A stretch of DNA of 64,000 bases from JACTMJ01 sp039812845 (GCA_039812845.1 JBDIBK010000004.1:1-64000); one strand, 5' to 3'. Shown: positions 33,177 through 42,605, counted from the first letter of the stretch. Numbers and translations are program-made. The notes: generated by a model not told the origin, from the sequence alone.

Positions 33177-34600
33177 ACGTCGCTACGCTAACCATTGCCG
33201 AGATCCGGCGCATGCTGCTCGCCAAGGAGGCGAGCGCCGAAGAACTGGCCAGCGAGGCCCTGGCTTTCGCGCAGGCGGAGAACCCGAAGACGAACGCATA
33301 CCTGCACTTCAGCCCGGAGCGCGCGCTCGAAACGGCGAAGAAGGTGGATGCAAAGATTGCCGCGGGCGAAGACCCCGGTGCGCTGGCGGGCGTTCCCGTG
33401 GCCGTCAAGGATGTGATCGTCACGAAGAACCTGCGGACGACGTGCGCTTCGAAAATGCTCGAACACTTCGTGCCTCCCTATGACGCGACCGCAATCGAGC
33501 GTCTGGAAGCGGCGGGTGGCGTGATCCTCGGGAAGACGAATTGCGATGAGTTCGCGATGGGGTCCACGAACGAGAATTCCGCGTTCGGGCCGGTGCGCAA
33601 TCCAGTGGCGCTCGATCGCGTCCCCGGCGGTTCGAGCGGCGGCTCCGCGGCGGTGGTGGCCCAGGGAACGGCGACGCTTTCGCTGGGCTCCGACACGGGC
33701 GGATCCATCCGCCAGCCGGCGTCCTTCTGCGGCGTGGTGGGCATTACACCCACGTATGGACGGGTTTCGCGCTACGGATTGGTGGCCTTCGCCAGTTCGC
33801 TCGATCACATCGGGCCGTTCGCCCGCAATGTGGAGGATGCCGCGGCGCTGCTCCAGGTGATCGCCGGCCGGGATGAGAACGACGCGACATCCGCGTTCGC
33901 GCCCGTTGCCGACTATGCGGAAGCCATGCGGCAGCCGGTGAAGGGATTGAAAGTGGGCCTGCCCCGCGAGTACTTTGCGGGCCTGGCCAGTGAGACCGGC
34001 GACCTCATTGCGGCGGCGGTGGAAAAGCTGAAGCGGCTGGGCTGCGAGATTGTGGATATCAGCCTGCCCCATACCGATTACGCGGTGGGCTGCTATTACA
34101 TCATCTGCACGGCGGAGGCGAGTTCGAACCTGGCACGCTTCGACGGCGCGCGGTATACCTATCGCTCGCCCAACTCCAGCACCCTCGACGAGATGTACCG
34201 GAACACGCGCGGAGAAGGCTTCGGCACGGAGTGCAAGCGCCGGATCATGCTGGGCACGTATGTGCTGAGCGCGGGCTATTATGACGCCTATTACCGGAAA
34301 GCGCAGAAAGTGCGCACGCTCATCACGGAGGACTTCCGTAAGGCCTTCACGGAGGTGGACGCCATCGTCGCGCCGGTGAGCCCCTTCCCCGCCTTCAAGC
34401 TGGGCGAAAAGATGAAGGACCCGATCGAGATGTACCTCTCCGACATCTATACGATCACGGCGAGCCTGGCCGGTATTCCATCCATGAGCGTTCCGGCGGG
34501 AACGACGAATTCGGGGCTGCCGGTGGGCATGCAGATCCTCACGCGGCACTTCGACGAAGCGGGCATGCTGCGGCTGGCAAGGGCATTCGAACGGGGGTAA
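33173..34600 (+). CDS. gatA: Asp-tRNA(Asn)/Glu-tRNA(Gln) amidotransferase subunit A
   Basis: 475 residues. The amidase signature is complete: catalytic Lys in VAVKDVI, the Gly/Ser-rich GGSSGGSAAVVAQG with the cis-Ser, and the nucleophile Ser in GSDTGGSIRQPASFCG. It hydrolyses glutamine and supplies ammonia to the tRNA-bound amino acid in the GatCAB complex. It overlaps gatC by 4 bases. gatB is not in the window, so the third subunit must be encoded elsewhere, which is common. The last residues (ARAFERG) end slightly early compared with some homologs, but no motif is lost. Confidence 0.95.
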   Translation: MNVATLTIAEIRRMLLAKEASAEELASEALAFAQAENPKTNAYLHFSPERALETAKKVDAKIAAGEDPGALAGVPVAVKDVIVTKNLRTTCASKMLEHFVPPYDATAIERLEAAGGVILGKTNCDEFAMGSTNENSAFGPVRNPVALDRVPGGSSGGSAAVVAQGTATLSLGSDTGGSIRQPASFCGVVGITPTYGRVSRYGLVAFASSLDHIGPFARNVEDAAALLQVIAGRDENDATSAFAPVADYAEAMRQPVKGLKVGLPREYFAGLASETGDLIAAAVEKLKRLGCEIVDISLPHTDYAVGCYYIICTAEASSNLARFDGARYTYRSPNSSTLDEMYRNTRGEGFGTECKRRIMLGTYVLSAGYYDAYYRKAQKVRTLITEDFRKAFTEVDAIVAPVSPFPAFKLGEKMKDPIEMYLSDIYTITASLAGIPSMSVPAGTTNSGLPVGMQILTRHFDEAGMLRLARAFERG

Positions 34601-34700
34601 AGACCCGCGCCGGGCGGGAAGCCTGGAAACTTTGCCGCTATCTCGATCATCACTAAAGGGGTACGGCTGATTCCAGCCGAGAATCCCGAGGAGGAACCCG

Positions 34701-35303
34701 ATGGCTTTTACTTTGCCCGATCTGCCCTATGACGGCAGCGCTCTCGAACCCCACATCGATACCGCGACCATGAAGATCCACCATGGCAAGCACCATGCCG
34801 CCTATGTGGCAAATCTGAACAAGGCCCTGGAGGGTGCCGGCATTAAGGAAACGAATCTGGATGCGCTGCTGGCGAACGGCTGCTCCGCGGTGCCCGAGAA
34901 TATCCGCACCGCCGTGCGCAACAATGGCGGCGGACACTGGAACCATTCCCTGTTCTGGGAAATCATGAGCCCCAATGGAGGCGGTGAGCCCGTTGGAAAT
35001 CTGGCGGCCGCGATCAAGGCCAAGTTCGGCGACGTGGCAAGCTTCAAGGAGAAGTTCGCCGCGGCCGGGATGGGCCGCTTCGGCTCCGGCTGGGCGTGGC
35101 TCGTGAAGACCGATGGCGGCGTGGATATCCTTTCAACGCCGAACCAGGACAATCCGCTGATGGAAGGCAAGAAGGCCGTGCTCGGCGTGGACGTGTGGGA
35201 GCACGCCTACTATCTGCATTACCAGAACCGCCGTGCCGACTATCTGGCCGCGTGGTGGAATGTGGTGAACTGGGCGAAGGCCGAAGAACTCTTCAACGCG
35301 TAG
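34701..35303 (+). CDS. Superoxide dismutase, Fe/Mn type
   Basis: 200 residues, normal for the Fe/Mn family. Metal ligands are His27 (MKIHHGKHH), His in GGGHWNHSLFW, and Asp/His in LGVDVWEHAYYLHYQNRRADY. The sequence GGGHWNHSLFWE and the GMGRFGSGWAW loop lean towards the manganese form, but this is not decisive. It removes superoxide in the cytoplasm. A GAGGAGG Shine-Dalgarno precedes the ATG and a strong intrinsic terminator follows. The next gene, divided from it only by that terminator, is a TBDR under what looks like a metal-responsive operator. Confidence 0.95.
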   Translation: MAFTLPDLPYDGSALEPHIDTATMKIHHGKHHAAYVANLNKALEGAGIKETNLDALLANGCSAVPENIRTAVRNNGGGHWNHSLFWEIMSPNGGGEPVGNLAAAIKAKFGDVASFKEKFAAAGMGRFGSGWAWLVKTDGGVDILSTPNQDNPLMEGKKAVLGVDVWEHAYYLHYQNRRADYLAAWWNVVNWAKAEELFNA

Positions 35304-35334
35304 CCAACACACACCCGAGTTGCGAAAGAATCGA

Positions 35335-35372
35335 ACGGCCCCGGAGTGCCATCTCCGTGGCCGTTTTTTTTT
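35335..35372 (+). terminator. Rho-independent terminator after superoxide dismutase gene
   Basis: ACGGCC (35335-35340) and CGGAG pair with CTCCG and GGCCGT (35359-35364) around a short loop and one internal mismatch, followed directly by a run of nine T (35364-35372). Confidence 0.85.
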
Positions 35373-35431
35373 CGGACGGGGAGGGAGCGGGGTTTGGTTG
35401 ACCGAGTTCCCCGCCCTGCCCCGTCCGCGTG

Positions 35432-37828
35432 TTAGAAGAAGATGCGGAAACGCACTCCGACGGTGCGGGGCTGCACGAGCCGGGTGCCCACGAAGGCCGA
35501 TTGGAAATTGTAGAGGGCGGTGGCGTCGCTCAGGTTTGAAACCTGCGCGGACAGCTCCCAGAGCTTGCGTTCGTCGCGGAAACGCTCGTAGCCAACCACG
35601 ACATCGGAGATCAAGCGGGAGCGAACGCGCGCGGGGTTCCCGTCCAGATCGACGTAGGGCAGGAGGTCCGCGAAATCGGGGTCGGCGGCCACTTGCGCGG
35701 GATCCGACGGATTGGCGACCAGGCCGGAATCGTAGCGGGTGGAAAGCGTGCTGAAGAGGCCGCGGCGCGAGTTCCAGGTGAGGATGCCGTGGACGGAGAG
35801 CGGCTGATCGTGATCGATTCGGAAGGGCCCTTGCGAGAGGAGCGCGACGGCGTCGTTGCCGATGTAGAGGCCTCCGCTGAAGGGCGGCGTCGAAACCGCG
35901 CGCGAATGTGTCACCGACAGGCTGCCCGAGAATCCTCTCACCGGCGTCAGGTTCAGCCTGCCTTCAACACCGTTCACGCGAATGGCTTTGAGCGTGATGG
36001 GGAAGATAATTCCCGTGTTCAGGAAGTTGTTGTTATCCTGCTGATCCGACGAACGCTTGTGGTAGTAGGTGACCATGGCGCTCATCCGCGGGCCGAGGCC
36101 CTGCTGCAAACCGGCTTCCAGGAAATCCTGGCGCTCCGGTCGAATCTCCGCTAACGCCGAACCGAGGGTTTCCGCGATCGCGGGCGGCGCTACGGCGGCC
36201 GCCCTGGGGCTGGCGCTCAAGAGCAGATTTTCATTGGGCGGGGTCTGGAAGAGGCGATTGTAGCTGGCCCGGAAAACGGTGTTGGTGGGCTTCAGGTGAT
36301 AGCTGACGCCGAGGCGCGGTTGCATCTGGTGGCGCTTCACCAGCAGGCGGTAATTGTCATAGCGCAGCCCGAGGGAAATCTGAAAGTCGCCCAGCTTGAT
36401 GTTGTCCTGAAGGAAACCCGCGTAGAAACCCCCGGTGGCTTTGTCGGCGAAATCGAAGCGGCGGCCGCCCCTCGAAAGGTCATAAGTCAGGAGATTGGGG
36501 TTGAAATCGAGTCTGGCGGGATTGTTGAAGCCGAGGCTGGTGATGCCGAAGGAGAAGAACTCGCTAATCGGGAACCGCTGGAGATCCGTGCCGATCTTGA
36601 GGCTATGGCGGCCCCGAATGAGATTGAAGCGGCTCCCGTTGGTGATGGTGGTGAGGTGCCGGGCCTGGGAGGCTGTCACGGGGGTATCGCCCGTGCTATC
36701 GAATAGCTGCGCTTGCGTGGTGCGGTAGCTGAAGGTGTTGTCGAAGGTGGTTTGGGCGTCGAGGGTGCGCACCCAGGCGAAGCTGCCGGAGGCATCGCCG
36801 AGGTACTGGCGCTGATCCATCCGCGCCGCATGCTGTGATCGCAGGTTGGCCAACTGAAAACTGGAGCGCCCCGCGATGCCGTTCAGGCGGAACACATCGC
36901 GGCTGTTCGGGATCCAATCCAGGCGAAGAAAGGCCCGCTCATTGTTCCCGCCGTTGTGAAGGTTGTCGAGCGAAACGGCGTCCAGATAGCGGTTGGTTTT
37001 CATCGTGTTCACGGTGGCCGAGTATCCGAAGTTGCCGTTCTCCCCGGCAATGGAGGTCACCTGGGAGAGCATGCCGAAACCCGCCGCCGCCAGCATCGCC
37101 TGTCCGGCAAACTTGCGGCCGAAACCCAGGCCGCTCTTGGTGGTAATGCTGGTGACCGCGGAAACCTTGTTCCCGTATTCGGCGGGGATGTTGCCGGTGA
37201 ACAACTCGACGGTCTGGACAATGTTGGGATCGACGGCGTTGGCGAAGGCGCCGGTAAGCTGATCGCTGATCGGCATGCCATCGATCACGAAGGTCATCTG
37301 GTTGTGCGCGCCCCTCGCGTGGATGGCTCCGTTGGCGTTCTGCGCGAAGCCGGGGAACGAGACGAGCACGGCTTCCAATCCGCGATTGCCCACCTGCAGG
37401 GGGAGACTTTCAATATCCGATTCGTTCATCTGCAAGTGGGTGCCGGTCTCCTCGGGATCGACGAGAATCGCCACCCGTTCCGAGACGGTAACCGAATCCA
37501 TGACGCCGGCAATTTCGAGGCGAACTTCGAGGGTCATCCGGATGTTCGAGCGCAGATTGATCTGGTTCACATACGGGGCAAAGCCATCCTTGGCGACGGT
37601 GACGTTGTAGGAATGAAACGGAATGTTGGTGAGCGCGAAGCCGCCTTCGGTGTCCGACAGTTCCTGCGCCCGGTAGCCGGTGAGTTCGTTCGCTACCACG
37701 ATGCGGGCACCGTTGATTGGGGTTCCGACGGGGTCAATCACTTTGCCGGCGAGCGTGGCGGTGGTCTGGGCCAGGATTGGCAAGGCCAGGAGCGCAGTCA
37801 AGAGAGTGTGGCGTAGGGCTCTAAGCAT
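35432..37828 (-). CDS. TonB-dependent receptor with carboxypeptidase-regulatory-like domain, probable metal uptake
   Basis: 798 residues from ATG 37828. The frame is open to 37903, but that part runs into the operator region. It has a signal peptide (MLRALRHTLLTALLALPILAQ), a carboxypeptidase-regulatory-like domain (about 24-105, LAGKVIDPVGTPINGA) and a classical plug (about 130-235, with GRG-type text AIHARGAHNQMTFVIDGMPI and IPAEYGNKVSAVTSITTKSG). The barrel is shorter, ending VGVRFRIFF. It is smaller than the other four receptors here and closer to ordinary TBDRs. Two palindromes resembling DtxR/MntR-family operators lie upstream, so a metal or metal chelate is the likely substrate. Confidence 0.85.
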   Translation of the reverse strand: MLRALRHTLLTALLALPILAQTTATLAGKVIDPVGTPINGARIVVANELTGYRAQELSDTEGGFALTNIPFHSYNVTVAKDGFAPYVNQINLRSNIRMTLEVRLEIAGVMDSVTVSERVAILVDPEETGTHLQMNESDIESLPLQVGNRGLEAVLVSFPGFAQNANGAIHARGAHNQMTFVIDGMPISDQLTGAFANAVDPNIVQTVELFTGNIPAEYGNKVSAVTSITTKSGLGFGRKFAGQAMLAAAGFGMLSQVTSIAGENGNFGYSATVNTMKTNRYLDAVSLDNLHNGGNNERAFLRLDWIPNSRDVFRLNGIAGRSSFQLANLRSQHAARMDQRQYLGDASGSFAWVRTLDAQTTFDNTFSYRTTQAQLFDSTGDTPVTASQARHLTTITNGSRFNLIRGRHSLKIGTDLQRFPISEFFSFGITSLGFNNPARLDFNPNLLTYDLSRGGRRFDFADKATGGFYAGFLQDNIKLGDFQISLGLRYDNYRLLVKRHQMQPRLGVSYHLKPTNTVFRASYNRLFQTPPNENLLLSASPRAAAVAPPAIAETLGSALAEIRPERQDFLEAGLQQGLGPRMSAMVTYYHKRSSDQQDNNNFLNTGIIFPITLKAIRVNGVEGRLNLTPVRGFSGSLSVTHSRAVSTPPFSGGLYIGNDAVALLSQGPFRIDHDQPLSVHGILTWNSRRGLFSTLSTRYDSGLVANPSDPAQVAADPDFADLLPYVDLDGNPARVRSRLISDVVVGYERFRDERKLWELSAQVSNLSDATALYNFQSAFVGTRLVQPRTVGVRFRIFF

Positions 37829-37901
37829 AGGGATAGGGCTTTTTCGTGCGGAAACAGTGTCTTCAGGGAACAAACGGTGCGGATCGATTCGGATCGGTTC
37901 C

Positions 37902-37938
37902 AAATTTAGGCATGCCTGAATTTAGGCGCGCCTAAATC
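37902..37938 (-). promoter_or_regulatory. Tandem palindromic operators, DtxR/MntR-like
   Basis: Two adjacent palindromes with the half-site TTTAGG...CCTAAA: site 1 at 37905-37920 (TTTAGGCATGCCTGAA, one mismatch) and site 2 at 37920-37937 (ATTTAGGCGCGCCTAAAT, perfect). Centres are 16 bases apart. They lie 75-110 bases upstream of the TBDR start and about 120 upstream of the divergent gene at 38060. The TTAGG/CCTAA half-site is that of metal-dependent DtxR-family repressors. No regulator gene is in the window. Confidence 0.65.
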
Positions 37939-38059
37939 TAAGTATACGAAAAGTGCCCTAGTTTGCAAGCGGCAAATGGGCACGCGACCAAGAATTCCAC
38001 GCTGCCCGCGTAACCCGCCTCCCGGATGTGGCGACTTCGCACTGAGGGAGTGCTGCAAA

Positions 38060-38404
38060 TTGAAAACCATCCTGATTTTAGGAACGCTATTGCTGTCCGC
38101 GGTCGCGTTCGCCGCCGATGCCAATGGGAAATGGAAGGCCACCGTCGAAGGAAGGGACGGACCCATTGAGGTTGAATACAACTTCAAGGTGGAAGCGGAG
38201 AAGGTGACCGGCACGGTGCTGGGGCCGATGGGTGAGGCGGCGATCGGCGAGGGAAGCCTGAAAAACGACGAGATTGCGTTTACGGTGGTGGCGGGGGAGC
38301 GCACGATCCCGCACAAAGGCAAAATTACCGACGACGAGATGAAGCTGACGCTCGATTTTGGCGAGCGTCAGATGGAAGTGACCGCCAAACGTGTCAAACC
38401 CTGA
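38060..38404 (+). CDS. Small exported protein of unknown function
   Basis: 114 residues from a TTG start at 38060, chosen because GAGGGAG lies 9 bases upstream and a clean signal peptide begins there (KTILILGTLLLSAVAFA). The frame is open from 37976 but its 5' part is not protein-like. The mature part (GKWKATVEGRDGPIEVEYNF, ... GTVLGPMGEAAIGEGSLKND) has alternating strands as in small lipocalin-like or beta-barrel secreted proteins found widely in Acidobacteria. It is divergent from the TBDR at 35432-37828 and shares the operator-containing gap, so it could be co-regulated. A perfect terminator follows. Confidence 0.7.
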   Translation: MKTILILGTLLLSAVAFAADANGKWKATVEGRDGPIEVEYNFKVEAEKVTGTVLGPMGEAAIGEGSLKNDEIAFTVVAGERTIPHKGKITDDEMKLTLDFGERQMEVTAKRVKP

Positions 38405-38429
38405 GCGACACGAAAATGCCACCGACGGA

Positions 38430-38467
38430 AAAGCCCGCCAGGACCGCGATGGATCCTGGCGGGCTTT
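38430..38467. terminator. Bidirectional hairpin terminator
   Basis: Perfect 14-base arms (38430-38443 and 38454-38467) with AAA on one side and TTT on the other. It lies between the convergent stops of the small exported protein and the TBDR at 38492, so it should work in both directions. Confidence 0.85.
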
Positions 38468-38491
38468 CTGTTTGGGTTGCCGGCGCGCGGT

Positions 38492-41400
38492 CTAGAATTC
38501 CATGCGCAGGGTGAACTGAATCACCCGGCTCAAGCCGCGCTGGCTGGTGACCTTGCCGAAGTTCCCGCTGGTGGGGTCCGTATTCGGGCTGCTGAAGTTG
38601 GTATGGTTGGTGGCGTTCAGAGCGTCCACGGAGAAACGGGCGCGGGCTGTTTCCGTGATGGGGAAGATCCGTTCGATCTTGAGATCCCAGTTCTGGATGC
38701 CGTCCTGGCGCAGCGAGGTGAGCCGGTAGGGGAACATCCGCACGTGGTACGAGCCGGGCTGCTGGTTGCTGCGGCCCTCGAAACCCTGGAAGCCGGACGG
38801 AATCGAGCCTGTGCCCCGGTAGGAGATCGAAGGGTCAAACCACTGGTGAATGTCCTTCGAACGCATCGCATCGCTGTTGAAAAGATCGCCGATGTTGTCG
38901 AGATCGCCGTAGAAGAATCGGTTGCCCCAATCGGTGGGAGCGCCTCCCTGGCGCTGGTAAACCCAGCCGATGTTCCAATTGCCGATTACCTGGCTAAGGA
39001 AGCCTTCCTTCACCACGGCCCGGCCTTTGCCGACCGGCAGTTCATAACTGCCGGACCACGCGATGCGGTGCGGACGAACCTGGTCCGCCGGTCGCGCGGT
39101 GGGTGCGGCATCGAACTCGTTGTAATAAACATCGGCTTCATCGCTGGCCGCATTGGTATACATGAAGCTGGTCGCGAGCCCGCGGCTGAAGCGCCGTTCG
39201 ACGAGGATCTGGATGTCCCGGTAGGTGACATCGCCCATGGAATCCGAATACTTCACGCCGGGGCGCACGCCGTTGAGAGTGCCCAGGAATCCGTACGGCC
39301 GCAGAAGCTGGTTCCTCCGGATATTGCTGCTGGTGAAGAAACCCTGCCCGCTCATGTACCGGTAGATCAAGGGATCCGAGGTGGCGAGCGGCGCCATGTT
39401 CTTGATGTTGAATGGATTCGCGACATTCTGGTTCAGGAAGTTGTCGTTCGCTTGGTCGCGCAGCATTCCCGTTGTCCAGTATTCCTTCGCCAGAAAATCC
39501 ACGCGCTGGTTGACGGGGATCTTTGAGAAGGCGCCGTTGTAGGAAATATCCACGACGAGATCGCGCATGAGCTCGCGCTGGACGCCGATGCGCCAGCGGT
39601 GCTGACGCGCGGGATAAAAGTCCCACGGAATCGACGAGTAGCCGCGGCCGACACGGGCGATCGGCCCGAGCGCGGATTGATATGGTTCGTCAAAGCGGGT
39701 GCCATCCGTGCGCACCGGGAACGGGTCGTTCAGCGGAGTAGCACCCGTGGCAATCCGGTTTGCCGCGCCCACACCGCAGCAGAAGGAGAGGCCGGAATCG
39801 TTGCTTATGGGCGTGGATGTGGCCTGATTGTAACCGAAGGTATCGGGGCGGGTGTTGGCGCTGTTCAGGGAATCCGCGTACATGCCGTAACCCGCGCGGA
39901 AAACGGTCTTGGAATCGAGGCTCCAAACGATGCCCAATTTGGGGAGGAACACGTCGCTGCCCTTGGTGAAGGCGCCATACTTCCCAGTGCCCATGTACGC
40001 GGTACCGCCCACCGGGTTGAATGCGGATGGGCTCAGTTCGGGAATCGGCTTCGCGGCGTAAGCCGTCTTGGCCAGCGCCGTAAAGGGCTGCTCCAAATCG
40101 CTGATGAAATCGCCCGCGATGCCGCGATTAAACCTCTCCCGCATGCCGCCTTCCTTTTCCCAGCGCAAGCCAAGGCTGAGGCGAAGCTTGTCCGTGAGCC
40201 GGAAATCGTCCTGAATGAACAAGGCGGTTCGCGGCGTGCTGAGGAATACGGAATCGTTCGTGTCAATTGACATTCCGCTCGGCAGCCCCATCAGAAATGC
40301 GGCAAATTCATGCACGTGCTGGGCGGCAACGTTATCGTTATCCGTCGGGCGAGTCCAGTTATTACGGAACTGGAAAATGCCGGAGCTGTTGCCGGGGCCG
40401 AGGCCCGTCCACCAGTTCATGCGGCGCTGGAAGCCATACTTCAGCGTGTGGTTCCCCTTGATGGAGGTCATAGTTGAGCGGATCTCACCCGTCGTTCCAA
40501 TCCCGCCAATCACGGGGTAAGCATCACTGACGTCGGTGATCGTGTCGAAATCGAGACGCGGCAGCGCGTGGTTAGCGCCAGCGCGGACGTCCAGATACTG
40601 AGGCAATCCCACGTCGGTGGGCTTGTACTTCAGCGGCACGGAGCGCTGCGAGCCCTCCTCGAAGCGGGAAAGGCTGATCGATGTATCGAGGATGTGATTG
40701 GCGCTGATGGTCCACAGGTAGTTCAGACCTCCACCCTTGTTGATGCGGGTAAGCCCGTTCGAGTGCAGGCCGGGAACGGTTTGGAATGTCCAATCGTATT
40801 CGTTGGCCAAGCGGTTGTTGTACTGCCAGCGGAGGCTGAGGCGGTGATTCTGCGATACGACGTAATCGTAACGATTTTGAATGGCCTTGAAGTCCTCGTT
40901 CTTCGGCATGCCGGCAGCGAGATAGTTGTTGGTTCCTTCTGGACTCACCAGGCCGGGCACATTGTTGGGTGCCGGGAAGATCTTCTGGTATGCCGGCACC
41001 ATCGGATTCAAGACGGGGATGCCCTTGTTGTTTGGAAAGGGCGTGCGAACCACGCGGCCATTCTGCAGATTGGCGCTGCGGGGATCGTAGATCGTATAGC
41101 GAGCTTCCCCATTAGGCACACTTAGCATCGAGGAGAAATCCCCCTGCCACCAGGCAGTCTGAGGAACTGTGCGGTTCACGGAAGATGTCGTCTCGGCCTT
41201 GGCCTGCTTGATGCCGTTCCAGGTGACGGACCAAAACAGCTTATTGCGAAGATCCACAAACTTGGGAATAAAGACCGGGCCGCTGGCGCTGAAGCCGTAG
41301 TTATTGGAGCGACCGGTGGCCTGCTTCTGGCTGTCCTTGCTTATGCGCCCCGCGCGCACATCGTCTTCCCACTTCAGGCGAGTAAAGTGCGGAGTGGCGT

Positions 41401-42187
41401 TCCAGCGCTGCTGCCAGTGCTGGTCAAAGGCGCTGCCGTGCAATTCGTTGGTGCCGCCGCGGCTCACCACGTTAATCAGCGCGCCGGAGGAAAAGCCATT
41501 CGACGCATCGAAATTCGCGGTTTCCAGCTTGAATTCGGTGACGGCATCGGCCGGAGGCGTGTAGCCCACACGGCGGTTGGTTCCGGTGATGGTTTGGCCA
41601 TCGATGGTGTACTCGTTCTGGCCGACGCCGCCTGCCGTGCTGAAGGCCGAGGTGCCGCCGTTATCGAAGGGGCGGCGGTATTCCGGCTGCCCCGTCCACT
41701 GCATGCCCGGCGCAAGCGCCGAAAGGGCAAACGGATTCAAATCGCTGAAGGGCAGATTGATGAGCTGTTTTTCATCGAGCACGCGGCCGCCCGAGGCGGA
41801 GGTGGTATCGAGCAGCGGCGTTTCCGCCGTCACGGTGACGGTTTCAGCCACCTCGCCGATCGAAAGCTGGATCGGAATATCGAGGCGGGAGGCAACGTTG
41901 ACGGTGATCCCGGTGCGAACCACCTTCTTGAAGCCGGAAAGCTCCGCGGTGATGGTGTACTCCGAGGGATCGAGGAATGTGACTTCGTAATAGCCTGTCG
42001 CGTTGGTCGTGGTGACGCGCGTTTCGTTGGTGCGGACATTGGTGACGGTGACGGTGGCGCCGGCGATCATGGCACCCTGCGGGTCACTGACCCGGCCCGT
42101 AATGCTGCCGCGGGATTCCTGAGCGAGCATCCCGCAAACCATCATCAAGCCCGCAAAAATTACGCGGACTGCGGATTTGAAATTCAT
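38492..42187 (-). CDS. TonB-dependent receptor, Oar-like, very large
   Basis: 1231 residues from ATG 42187, the largest of the five receptors. It has a signal peptide (about 1-25, ending GMLAQ), a carboxypeptidase-regulatory-like domain (about 28-110, GSITGRVSDPQGAMIAGA) and a plug where the usual LPLNGRN is replaced by LPFSDLNPFALSALAPGM. The barrel ends VIQFTLRMEF. It stands alone, with its own strong promoter at 42241-42269 and a shared terminator at 38430-38467. No transport partner is adjacent, so the substrate cannot be guessed. Confidence 0.88.
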   Translation of the reverse strand: MNFKSAVRVIFAGLMMVCGMLAQESRGSITGRVSDPQGAMIAGATVTVTNVRTNETRVTTTNATGYYEVTFLDPSEYTITAELSGFKKVVRTGITVNVASRLDIPIQLSIGEVAETVTVTAETPLLDTTSASGGRVLDEKQLINLPFSDLNPFALSALAPGMQWTGQPEYRRPFDNGGTSAFSTAGGVGQNEYTIDGQTITGTNRRVGYTPPADAVTEFKLETANFDASNGFSSGALINVVSRGGTNELHGSAFDQHWQQRWNATPHFTRLKWEDDVRAGRISKDSQKQATGRSNNYGFSASGPVFIPKFVDLRNKLFWSVTWNGIKQAKAETTSSVNRTVPQTAWWQGDFSSMLSVPNGEARYTIYDPRSANLQNGRVVRTPFPNNKGIPVLNPMVPAYQKIFPAPNNVPGLVSPEGTNNYLAAGMPKNEDFKAIQNRYDYVVSQNHRLSLRWQYNNRLANEYDWTFQTVPGLHSNGLTRINKGGGLNYLWTISANHILDTSISLSRFEEGSQRSVPLKYKPTDVGLPQYLDVRAGANHALPRLDFDTITDVSDAYPVIGGIGTTGEIRSTMTSIKGNHTLKYGFQRRMNWWTGLGPGNSSGIFQFRNNWTRPTDNDNVAAQHVHEFAAFLMGLPSGMSIDTNDSVFLSTPRTALFIQDDFRLTDKLRLSLGLRWEKEGGMRERFNRGIAGDFISDLEQPFTALAKTAYAAKPIPELSPSAFNPVGGTAYMGTGKYGAFTKGSDVFLPKLGIVWSLDSKTVFRAGYGMYADSLNSANTRPDTFGYNQATSTPISNDSGLSFCCGVGAANRIATGATPLNDPFPVRTDGTRFDEPYQSALGPIARVGRGYSSIPWDFYPARQHRWRIGVQRELMRDLVVDISYNGAFSKIPVNQRVDFLAKEYWTTGMLRDQANDNFLNQNVANPFNIKNMAPLATSDPLIYRYMSGQGFFTSSNIRRNQLLRPYGFLGTLNGVRPGVKYSDSMGDVTYRDIQILVERRFSRGLATSFMYTNAASDEADVYYNEFDAAPTARPADQVRPHRIAWSGSYELPVGKGRAVVKEGFLSQVIGNWNIGWVYQRQGGAPTDWGNRFFYGDLDNIGDLFNSDAMRSKDIHQWFDPSISYRGTGSIPSGFQGFEGRSNQQPGSYHVRMFPYRLTSLRQDGIQNWDLKIERIFPITETARARFSVDALNATNHTNFSSPNTDPTSGNFGKVTSQRGLSRVIQFTLRMEF

Positions 42188-42605
42188 TCTGTGCTTAACC
42201 CCTAACAACTGCTTTGAAGCGATTGACTTTCGTCGAGGCGATTCTATTGCATTGGGAGGGGGGAGTCAACAAAGGTTCATGTTCCGGATGCGTCGCCGTT
42301 AATGCGAACACGCGGTTCGCGGATTCGGCTGACGGCATTCGGAACCGTACCGGAGCGCTTGCCGCGCGTGGCCCTCCGCGCAGCATCGAGGCTTCGATTT
42401 GCAGTGTGTGCAGATCCGGGTGGTAGTCCTGAACCCGACGAAACCCAGGAGACCTGTTCGCGCTTTATTCGCCAATGCGGCAACGATTCGTCCAGAACTC
42501 CGCCCTAGTACCAGTATTGCAATGCCCTTTTTTCCGCCCCAGGGCGCCACGCGAATCCGGTTACGATGGCTTGTACCTAAGCGATACAGGAAGAGTAGAA
42601 ATTCC
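42188..42605. other. Divergent intergenic region
   Basis: About 420 bases between a TBDR (minus) and the HD-GYP regulator (plus). It contains the TBDR promoter (next entry). The frame of the HD-GYP gene is open upstream to 42399 but that part lacks any receiver-like sequence. I see no other gene. Confidence 0.4.
42241..42269 (-). promoter_or_regulatory. Sigma70-type promoter for TBDR at 38492
   Basis: On the minus strand, TTGACT (42264-42269) and TAGAAT (42241-42246), each 5 of 6 to consensus, are separated by 17 bases. Predicted transcription start near 42234, about 50 bases before the start codon. Confidence 0.65.

Noticed and set aside
37829..37903. A longer start (37903) for the TBDR at 35432
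   Set aside because: It would place coding sequence in the operator region and put a non-signal N-terminus ahead of a clear signal peptide that begins at 37828.
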